Positions 1 to 5,745 of a stretch of 27,763 nucleotides of DNA are shown here, in pieces. The stretch lies in NCBI GenBank assembly GCA_949076555.1, contig CARUOB010000044.1:1-27763 (forward strand). The letters are read 5' to 3'. The translations under genes were made by a program, and so were the position numbers. Source of the stretch: an uncultured Lachnospiraceae bacterium (GTDB lineage Bacteria; Bacillota; Clostridia; Lachnospirales; Lachnospiraceae). Numbering within the stretch: the first letter of the stretch is position 1; each line of letters starts with the position of its first letter. The notes under the pieces are model-generated. The model had not been told where the DNA came from, made no database searches, and saw nothing but the letters and a program-made list of their open reading frames with translations.

Positions 1-65
1 ACAATGTATTTTACTGGCTTTGCAGTGATTTTTGACTGCTCTAAGACATCGGCTTTTCAACTGCA

Positions 66-89
66 TCCCCCAAATTTTATTTTGGGGGA
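66..89. repeat. Perfect inverted repeat TCCCCCAAA/TTTGGGGGA
   Basis: TCCCCCAAA (66-74) and TTTGGGGGA (81-89) form a 9-bp stem with a 6-base loop. Neither strand has a following T-tract, so it is not a classical terminator. Confidence 0.8.
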
Positions 90-134
90 AAATTCATTTT
101 GCTTTCTAAAATTTCCAATTTCTGATTTTTCAAA

Positions 135-177
135 TTTGGGGGATAGCCATTTTCCATTTGGGGGATATCGGGGGATA
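135..177 (+). repeat. Direct repeats TTTGGGGGATA
   Basis: TTTGGGGGATA occurs at 135-145 and 157-167, and CGGGGGATA at 169-177. The G5 blocks start at 138, 160 and 170, that is 22 and 10 bases apart, close to whole helical turns. The same motif forms the right arm of the inverted repeat at 66-89. Confidence 0.75.
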
Positions 178-190
178 AAATTCTTCCCCC
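170..190. repeat. Inverted repeat GGGGGA/TCCCCC next to the brnA stop
   Basis: GGGGGA (170-175) and TCCCCC (185-190) can pair around a 9-base loop, seven bases beyond the brnA stop codon. No T-tract follows on the minus strand. It may still stabilise the 3' end of the transcript. Confidence 0.55.
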
Positions 191-197
191 AATATTT

Positions 198-377
198 CTA
201 AGCTTTTTTCTTACGATTTCTTTGCACAACCGCACTCTTAAACGCCTTCATCATGGCTGGCGACAACTCCCCACAATCCTCATCAAAGTTAATTGGGCTT
301 TTTTTCGCCTCTTCAACCTCTTTTAATTGTTCTTCCGTAGGTTTTTGTCCACTTTCAATAATTAATGTTCTGGTCAT
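198..377 (-). CDS. brnA: BrnA-family antitoxin (DUF4415-like), intact
   Basis: The 59-aa protein starts at ATG 377, with AAGGAG 8 bases upstream; an upstream in-frame ATG at 407 lies inside the toxin gene and is not needed. Residues 11-32 are charged and helical (GQKPTEEQLKEVEEAKKSP), and the C-terminal half (ELSPAMMKAFKSAVVQRNRKKK) resembles the short ribbon-helix-helix end of BrnA antitoxins, with a basic tail. Known BrnA binds BrnT and represses the operon. With the toxin broken, this copy may survive as a repressor or an anti-toxin against other BrnT. Family membership relies partly on the brnT neighbour. Confidence 0.75.
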   Translation of the reverse strand: MTRTLIIESGQKPTEEQLKEVEEAKKSPINFDEDCGELSPAMMKAFKSAVVQRNRKKKA

Positions 378-623
378 AATAAAGCTCCTTTTCTGCATTC
401 GTTGCAAGCCTGGCTGAAATTAATCGAATCGTTTCCTTTCGTTCTGTAAATACTACAAACAGTACATCGCCGACTTTCCCTATCGCAATATATCTATCCT
501 CATCAACACTATGCTCAAAATCAAACATTTCAATGTAATAAGGATCATCAAAAACATATGCTGCCGTTTCTTATGCTTTTCCTTATTAATAATATTTTTT
601 TCTTCGTCCCACTCAAATTTCAT
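355..623 (-). pseudogene. brnT: BrnT-family toxin gene (DUF497), frameshifted
   Basis: BrnT toxins are small RelE-fold ribonucleases. ATG 623 opens MKFEWDEEKNIINKEKH, the conserved start, but the frame then runs into a stop after about 47 codons. Shifting frame at 571-572 restores the rest: ETAAYVFDDPYYIEMFDFEH, EDRYIAIG, VVFTERKETIRLISAR and a stop at 355. The missing piece corresponds to the Gly-x-Ser-Phe segment that normally follows KEKH, consistent with a loss of about 10 bases; a full gene would be about 92 aa. The reading distance is 266 bases, not a multiple of three. The 3' end overlaps the antitoxin start by 23 bases. Confidence 0.85.
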
Positions 624-658
624 TTTTGACCGTTCCTCTTAGATTATTCTATGTTACC

Positions 659-687
659 AGTATACCCTTAATTAACTAATCCATCAA
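659..687 (-). promoter_or_regulatory. Predicted promoter of the brnT-brnA pair
   Basis: The -35 element TTGATG (682-687), a 17-base spacer and the -10 element TATACT (659-664) lie about 36 bases before the brnT ATG. A TTAATTAA palindrome (668-675) falls in the spacer. In known BrnTA systems the antitoxin represses such a promoter; the operator here is not defined. Confidence 0.55.
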
Positions 688-733
688 TTACAATATCCCT
701 AATCTCTTCTCAAGTCTTAATATAGGAAATACC

Positions 734-777
734 AAAAACCCCTGCAAATGGCATTTCCACACCATTCACAAGGGTTT
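734..777 (-). terminator. Strong intrinsic terminator of rpsB-tsf
   Basis: On the minus strand AAACCCTTGTGAATGG (762-777) pairs with CCATTTGCAGGGGTTT (736-751) over 16 positions, three of them G-U, around a 10-base loop. TTTTT follows (734-738 on the plus strand). Because the G-U pairs become A-C mismatches on the other strand, it should work only for minus-strand transcripts. Confidence 0.9.
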
Positions 778-815
778 CTTCATTCAAAATAACCAGGCAA
801 ACTTCGCCTTACGCA

Positions 816-892
816 TTCATCTGCTTCGCCAGCTTCCCCGGAGGAAGCGGCCTTCACATTCTCTTTAACCGTTCATCTGCTTCGCCACTTCC
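816..892 (-). repeat. Direct repeat: partial duplication of the tsf 3' end
   Basis: TTCATCTGCTTCGCCA occurs at 816-831 and again at 872-887, 56 bases apart, with CTTCC continuing in both. In the minus strand the outer copy reads KLAKQMNA-stop in one frame, echoing EEVAKQMNG-stop of tsf, but it is not in frame with the gene. A GCTTCC/GGAAGC hairpin (832-848) lies between the copies. Confidence 0.75.
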
Positions 893-1800
893 TCCGCGAA
901 GTTCTCTTCCTTCTTCTCCAGACCCTCTCCGGTCTCGAAGCGGACAAACTTCTTAACGGAAAGATTCGCGCCATTCTCCTTCGCAACCTGCTCCAGATAC
1001 TTCGCAACGGTCTGCTTGCCGTCCTCAGCCTTTACATAGATCTGCTCTAAGAGGCATACCTCTTTCAGCTCTTTGTTCAGACGGCCGTTCACAGCGCCTT
1101 CGATTACCTTCTCGGGCTTGCCTGCCATCTTGGGATCATTCTTAATCTGCTCTGCGATGATCTCCTTCTCATGTGCCTTATACTCCTCAGACACCTCGTC
1201 GGTGGATACATACTTCGGATACAGAGCCGCTACCTGCATCGCGATATTGGTGAGCGCTTCCTTCACCGCATCGTTCACAACATCCGTAGCCGCCTCGACG
1301 ATCACGCCGATTCTGCCGCCGCCGTGCACATAGGTTACAGCGCAGCCGTCCGCTGCCACTACCTTCTCAAATCTTCTGATATTTAAGTTCTCACCGATCA
1401 CGGCAACCTTATCCACCAGCGCATCCTTCACCGTCTTGGACTCGTCCAAATGCCATTTCTCGCTTAAGAAAGCGTCCAGATCAGCCGCGTCGGACTCGAC
1501 CGCCTGCTTTGCTACCGCCTCCACATACTCCTGAAAATCCGCGTTCTTCGCCACGAAGTCAGTTTCGGAGTTTACCTCCACAACCGCTGCGGTCTTCTCA
1601 TCCTTAACCGCTACACGGCAAAGACCCTCAGCCGCAATTCTGCCTGCCTTCTTCTCCGCCTTCGCCTGACCGTTCTTTCTCAGATATTCTACCGCCGCAT
1701 CCATGTCGCCGTCGGTCTCGTTCAGAGCCTTCTTGCAGTCCATCATGCCCGCACCGGTCATTTCTCTCAACTCTTTTACCATTGCCGCTGTAATAGCCAT
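865..1800 (-). CDS. tsf: Translation elongation factor Ts
   Basis: EF-Ts recharges EF-Tu by exchanging GDP for GTP. The 311-aa protein has the N-terminal UBA-like domain (AAMVKELREMTGAGMMDCKKAL, 5-26) and the Thr80-Asp81-Phe82-Val83 motif that inserts into EF-Tu, then the two core domains. The start ATG 1800 has GGAGGG 7 bases upstream. The C-terminus EEVAKQMNG is echoed just after the stop by an imperfect second copy, described separately. Codon usage matches the flagellar genes. Confidence 0.98.
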   Translation of the reverse strand: MAITAAMVKELREMTGAGMMDCKKALNETDGDMDAAVEYLRKNGQAKAEKKAGRIAAEGLCRVAVKDEKTAAVVEVNSETDFVAKNADFQEYVEAVAKQAVESDAADLDAFLSEKWHLDESKTVKDALVDKVAVIGENLNIRRFEKVVAADGCAVTYVHGGGRIGVIVEAATDVVNDAVKEALTNIAMQVAALYPKYVSTDEVSEEYKAHEKEIIAEQIKNDPKMAGKPEKVIEGAVNGRLNKELKEVCLLEQIYVKAEDGKQTVAKYLEQVAKENGANLSVKKFVRFETGEGLEKKEENFAEEVAKQMNG

Positions 1801-1866
1801 CTATTTTCCCTCCTGAATTGTCTGTGATATATCTCGTCCTTCACACGCTTTCGCCTGACCGAACCC

Positions 1867-2607
1867 TTAGTTCTCTTCTTCTACCTTCTCAGCCTCGGCT
1901 TCCGCTGCATAATTGTCAGCCTCCGCGCCCTGATTTGCCTCAACTACCGCGTCAGCCATCTTGGATACGATCAGCTTCACCGCACGGATCGCGTCGTCGT
2001 TGCCGGGGATGATATAATCAAGCTCCTCGGGATCACAGTTCGTATCACCAATACCGATCAGGGTGATTCCCAGCGTGTGAGCCTCCTGCACGCAGATTCT
2101 CTCCTTCTTAGGATCTACCACAAAGATACAGTCGGGTATTCTGGTCATTTCCTTGATGCCGCCCAGATTCTTTTCTAACTTCTCCCACTCTTTTTTGATC
2201 TTGATTACTTCCTTTTTGGGCAGTACCTCGAAGGTGCCGTCCTCAGCCATTCTCTCGATCGCTTTTAATCTCTCTACTCTTGACTGGATTGTCTTAAAGT
2301 TTGTAAGCATACCGCCCAGCCATCTCTCATTTACATAGTACATACCGCAGCGCTCAGCCTCAGTCTTTACTGCGTCCTGTGCCTGCTTCTTCGTTCCTAC
2401 AAAGAGGATCGTACCGCCCTGCGCCACCACGTCAAATACGGCTCTGTAAGCCTCGTCCACCTTGCCCACGGACTTCTGCAGGTCGATGATATGGATGCCG
2501 TTTCTCTCCGTGAAGATATAGGGAGCCATCTTAGGGTTCCATCTTCTTGTCTGATGCCCGAAATGAACACCCGCTTCAAGTAACTGCTTCATTGAAATTA
2601 CGCTCAT
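1867..2607 (-). CDS. rpsB: 30S ribosomal protein S2
   Basis: S2 binds late to the small ribosomal subunit and helps position S1 and mRNA. The 246-aa sequence starts MSVISMKQLLEAGVHFGHQ, the family N-terminus, with TRRWNPKMAPYIF, HIIDLQK, WLGGMLTNF and the later DCIFVVDPKKE following. An ATG at 2667 is in frame but adds 20 non-family residues; ATG 2607 has a good ribosome binding site. The C-terminus is an acidic Ala/Glu tail. tsf follows after 66 bases, the usual pair. Confidence 0.98.
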   Translation of the reverse strand: MSVISMKQLLEAGVHFGHQTRRWNPKMAPYIFTERNGIHIIDLQKSVGKVDEAYRAVFDVVAQGGTILFVGTKKQAQDAVKTEAERCGMYYVNERWLGGMLTNFKTIQSRVERLKAIERMAEDGTFEVLPKKEVIKIKKEWEKLEKNLGGIKEMTRIPDCIFVVDPKKERICVQEAHTLGITLIGIGDTNCDPEELDYIIPGNDDAIRAVKLIVSKMADAVVEANQGAEADNYAAEAEAEKVEEEN

Positions 2608-2785
2608 AGTTCTTCTACCTCCGTTTGGTTGTCTGCCATATACCTTGCGCCTCCCTGCCACCCACAATCAGGCTCCGGGGCACACGCTGCATCTGCATCA
2701 TGTTTCACTGCGCCTCCGTGCATAAAAGGGCACCGGCATGGGCTGGATATATGTGATTAATTGGATTCATGCGCTTCGCGCACAC
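2608..2785 (-). promoter_or_regulatory. rpsB mRNA leader region
   Basis: No gene is seen in these bases. The transcript would contain a TGCGC-GAA-GCGCA hairpin (2770-2782) near its 5' end and two copies of GGAGGCGCA 63 bases apart (2646-2654 and 2709-2717). S2 leaders are known to be autoregulatory in several bacteria; whether this one is cannot be judged here. The real rpsB ribosome binding site is GGAGGT, 9 bases before ATG 2607. Confidence 0.4.
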
Positions 2786-2791
2786 TTAGAT

Positions 2792-2820
2792 ACTATAACA
2801 CAAAAGAAGCCCCCTTGCAA
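2792..2820 (-). promoter_or_regulatory. Predicted sigma-A promoter for rpsB-tsf
   Basis: The -35 element is TTGCAA (2815-2820), spacing 17 bases, and the -10 element is TATAGT (2792-2797). The -35 lies inside the loop and stem of the terminator above it. Transcription would start near 2785, giving a leader of roughly 180 bases before rpsB. Confidence 0.55.
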
Positions 2821-2827
2821 TAGGGGG
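2802..2827 (-). terminator. Intrinsic terminator ending the fla/che operon
   Basis: AGGGGG (2822-2827) and CCCCCT (2810-2815) pair as a 6-bp GC-rich stem with a 6-base loop. On the minus strand it is followed by CTTCTTTTGTG, a T-rich but broken tract. It lies 68 bases after the chemoreceptor stop. The imperfect tract leaves room for read-through into rpsB. Confidence 0.7.
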
Positions 2828-2895
2828 AAACGCGAAAAGTGCTTCTAATGCTCATGCCAGTGGACATTTCGCAGGGAAGCACTAAATTTCGCATA

Positions 2896-4980
2896 TTAAT
2901 TGTGAAACATATCTACGATATTTTTCAGCTTTACCACATTCTCTGAATTGGTCTCCATCAGTGCCGAATTGCCCTCCACAAGGTCGGACACATCCTGCGA
3001 CTTCTGGGCTATGCTGCTGATATTGTCGGCCGCTTCGACAACGATAAGTGTAATGCTGTCGACGGATTCCGCGATCTCCACAATGGCCGAAAGGAGCGTT
3101 TCCACCTCGAAGCCAATCGCTTTCATATTTTTCTCGAAATCAGAGGCATCCTGCGTATACTTCTCCGCAACGCCCATAAAATCACTGTAATCCTTAAGCA
3201 CTGTCCCCTCAAGGAACGAAAGAATCTCCTGTAAGCAGGACTCCATATTGCCCACCGCCTGATTGACCTCAGTGGTGATGTTGTTGATATTGCTCACCGT
3301 GGAGGAAGTCTGGGCTGCCAGTCCGCCGATCTCGTCGGCAACCACCGCAAAGCCTCTGCCCGCCTCCCCCGCTCTCGCCGCTTCGATAGACGCGTTTAAA
3401 GCAAGCAGATTCGTCTGTCCGGAAATATCCAGAATGGACTGGGTGAGCTGGTTGATCTTCTCCACCGCACGCGCCTGTTCCATAGCCGACGCGCTCTTCT
3501 CCTGCACGCCACGGTACATCTGCGTGGTCTTATTCTGGGCTTCGCCCGTCGTATCCTTCAAATTGTCCGCGCGGCGCCTGCTCTCTAAGGACGTCTTTTC
3601 TCCCTCCAGAGAGTTATCCCGGATCACCTGCGCGCGTTCCTTAATCTGGTTCACGGTATGATTGACAGTCTCCATAGACGCCGCCGTCTCCTGCATCGCC
3701 GCCGCCAGTCCCAGCATCGTCTCCGTGTTCTCCCCGCTCATGCCCTTCACCTGTTCGGTGGTATCGGAGAGCTTCTCCAGCGTATCATCCAGATCCGAGT
3801 AAGTCCTCTTGATATCCTGCACCATACCGCGGAGGCTGGCACGCATCTCTCTGAGCGAAATGGCCATACTGCCGCTCTCGTCCTGCCTCTTACAGAGCTT
3901 ATCGCTGTTCTCATTCTTCGAGAAATTAAATTCGGCCGTCTCCGACACGATATCGTTAATCTGCGTGATCGGTCTGGTAATCACCAGCCCCATAATCACG
4001 CCGATCACCGCGGAGATCGCCACGGCGATGAGCATACCTATCATGATCAGCATAGTGATACGGCTGGCCGCGCTCTTCATTTCGGATTCCGGCGCCGTCA
4101 GCACATACTGCATGCCGTTGATCAGGGTTCTGTAACACATGTCCTTTTCCTGCCCCTGATAGATATAGTTAACCGGAAGTCCCTCCATAGCCGGGTCCGC
4201 CAGCGCCCCCGACATCACACCGGACGCTTCAGCCTGTGCCACCGCGGTTCCCGCCTCTATCGCCTTATGATAAGCAATATTGCCATGGGCATCCACCAGA
4301 AAAGCGGAACCGGTCTCAAACACAGTCGCATGATCCACCGTCGCCGTGAACTTGTCAAAGGCAATATCCATACCGATAATACCGATGGACTCCCCTTCCA
4401 TGACGATGGGAATGACATAAGACACCATATAGACGTTGATATTGGAATTTAGGTAAGGGTCCATCCATGTCGGTTTCCCGTTCTTTACGGGTATGTAATA
4501 CCATCCTACGTGCTCCAGGTCATCCGGAGAATACATGGAAAAATCAGTGGGGACAAGCGCTTCGAAGTTTTCCGCATCACTGCCACGGCTCCAGAATACA
4601 CCGCTGTCCGGCTCCGTAAATTCCGGATTATAACGGATATATGCCGTCAGAGCGCCCTCCGTATTGCCGCCGATCTCATAGAGCATCTGTTCCATGATCG
4701 CATTAAAAGCATCCACATAAGCCTTATCCGTCTTAAACGCCTGCACATCCGTAAGCTGCTGCAGCGCAACATTATATGCCGTGTTGACGGACTGCTCCAC
4801 CCTGCTCATCTGCGCGTTGAGCGTATCCGCCTGATTGGTACACGCATACTGCATTTCCTTCTGGGAATCCTGATATACGGTTTTTCTGGAATTGATGATA
4901 CTGACGCCGCCGCAAATAAGGGATGTCAGCAGAGTACATACAATCACCGTCGCCAAAACTCTAGCCTTAATCGATTTCAT
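2896..4980 (-). CDS. Methyl-accepting chemotaxis protein with dCache sensor
   Basis: This 694-aa receptor has an N-terminal membrane helix (about 7-29), an extracytoplasmic double-Cache ligand domain (about 35-300; VGWYYIPVKNGKPTWMDPY and SIGIIGMDI are typical), a second helix (308-334), a HAMP region, and a cytoplasmic signalling domain whose hairpin tip is GQTNLLALNASIEAARAGEAG (521-541). After the tip it reads EIGGLA where EIRKLA is usual. No CheR/CheB tether pentapeptide is seen at the C-terminus. The ligand cannot be read from sequence. ATG 4980 has AGGAGAG 5 bases upstream; 32 bases separate it from the YceG-like gene, so read-through expression is likely. Confidence 0.96.
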   Translation of the reverse strand: MKSIKARVLATVIVCTLLTSLICGGVSIINSRKTVYQDSQKEMQYACTNQADTLNAQMSRVEQSVNTAYNVALQQLTDVQAFKTDKAYVDAFNAIMEQMLYEIGGNTEGALTAYIRYNPEFTEPDSGVFWSRGSDAENFEALVPTDFSMYSPDDLEHVGWYYIPVKNGKPTWMDPYLNSNINVYMVSYVIPIVMEGESIGIIGMDIAFDKFTATVDHATVFETGSAFLVDAHGNIAYHKAIEAGTAVAQAEASGVMSGALADPAMEGLPVNYIYQGQEKDMCYRTLINGMQYVLTAPESEMKSAASRITMLIMIGMLIAVAISAVIGVIMGLVITRPITQINDIVSETAEFNFSKNENSDKLCKRQDESGSMAISLREMRASLRGMVQDIKRTYSDLDDTLEKLSDTTEQVKGMSGENTETMLGLAAAMQETAASMETVNHTVNQIKERAQVIRDNSLEGEKTSLESRRRADNLKDTTGEAQNKTTQMYRGVQEKSASAMEQARAVEKINQLTQSILDISGQTNLLALNASIEAARAGEAGRGFAVVADEIGGLAAQTSSTVSNINNITTEVNQAVGNMESCLQEILSFLEGTVLKDYSDFMGVAEKYTQDASDFEKNMKAIGFEVETLLSAIVEIAESVDSITLIVVEAADNISSIAQKSQDVSDLVEGNSALMETNSENVVKLKNIVDMFHN

Positions 4981-5012
4981 ACTGTCTCTCCTCTTTTCTC
5001 TGCCGCTTCACG

Positions 5013-5744
5013 TTATTCCTGGCCTGTCACAATTCTGGCAACCTGCTCCTCATCGGCATCCGCCGGAATCTTAAATGTGCCGGGTCTGAGTTTCTTATCA
5101 TACCCGTTCGCACATAAATAATCATCATAGGCGTCCGCGGAACTCACAACACCCGCGTCCGCCAGCTTTTTTGCCACCGTAAAAGAACCGTCACCGCTCG
5201 CTATGGTGACGCTCTTTGTCCCGCCCGCAGAGGGCTTCGTCTCCGCCTCCTGCTCGGGAACATCCTCATCCTGCTTTGTCATTTCATTGGTGTCGGCGGA
5301 CGGTTTTTTTTCGGAAGACTTCTGGTCGGCATCCGCCTTCGGCTTCTCGGTCTCCGCAGGCTTTTTTGCCGCGTCTGCCGTCTCGTTCGTCTCCGTCTGC
5401 AGAGACTCCGGCGTGCTCACCGTCTCCTTTTCTTTTGCCTCTTCCTTCTCCACCTCTATATCCTTTTTCACCGGATCGTCCTTTTTCACTGGATCATCCT
5501 TTTTGACAGCGCTGTCCTTCTGCACAGGCGCCGCCGCATCGTCCTGCCCATCCTCCTCATTTTTCTCCAAAGAGGGTTCCAGCAGCCGGGAATCTTCAAT
5601 CATACCCAGTTCTTTCGCCCGGGCAATCACCTCATCGTCCGTCATTTTCGCCTTGTTTTCGCCGCCCGACAGTGCAACACCCATAATAACGGCTGTTACT
5701 ATAATTCCCAGACCGAGACCGCGGAAATAGTATTTTTTCTCCAT
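5013..5744 (-). CDS. YceG-like single-pass protein lacking the transglycosylase domain
   Basis: The 243-aa protein begins at ATG 5744 (one base after the preceding stop, GAGGGTG upstream). One transmembrane helix lies at about residues 8-26, then a helix LTDD/MTDDEVIARAKELGM-type segment (34-48), a long Lys/Glu/Pro linker (50-178) with tandem VKKDDP units, and a C-terminal YceG/LysM-like subdomain (179-243: FTVAKKLADAGVVSSADAYD and RPGTFKIP). In MltG/YceG this subdomain precedes the glycan-cleaving domain, which is absent here, so no lytic activity is expected. It may bind cell wall. It lies between the SwrB-like gene and the chemoreceptor gene. Confidence 0.8.
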   Translation of the reverse strand: MEKKYYFRGLGLGIIVTAVIMGVALSGGENKAKMTDDEVIARAKELGMIEDSRLLEPSLEKNEEDGQDDAAAPVQKDSAVKKDDPVKKDDPVKKDIEVEKEEAKEKETVSTPESLQTETNETADAAKKPAETEKPKADADQKSSEKKPSADTNEMTKQDEDVPEQEAETKPSAGGTKSVTIASGDGSFTVAKKLADAGVVSSADAYDDYLCANGYDKKLRPGTFKIPADADEEQVARIVTGQE

Positions 5745-5745
5745 C

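Larger units (their letters stand above)
624..864. other. Gene-free stretch between brnT and tsf
   Basis: Apart from the promoter at 659-687, the terminator at 734-777 and the tsf-end duplication at 816-892, no coding sequence is seen on either strand. Base composition turns clearly more AT-rich below about 800. Confidence 0.7.

Noticed and set aside
66..89. Inverted repeat as an intrinsic terminator
   Set aside because: No T-tract on either strand.
66..177. G-quadruplex from the G5 blocks
   Set aside because: The first block is 50 bases from the next and the loops are too uneven for a convincing quadruplex.
4..201. 65-codon plus-strand frame in the G5 repeat region
   Set aside because: It reads through the repeats, has no ribosome binding site and resembles nothing known.
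2608..2667. N-terminal extension of rpsB from ATG 2667
   Set aside because: The extra 20 residues do not resemble S2, and the leader sequence lies there; ATG 2607 has GGAGGT.
5050..5075. Possible FliA (sigma-28) promoter before the chemoreceptor gene: GCCGATGA with TTTAA upstream
   Set aside because: The -10-like box differs by one base from GCCGATAA, but the spacing to the TTTAA is about 13 instead of 15-16 and it lies inside the YceG-like coding region.
5203..5730. 175-codon plus-strand frame rich in Ser and Phe
   Set aside because: Mirror of the Lys/Glu linker codons of the YceG-like gene; no ribosome binding site and no domain.
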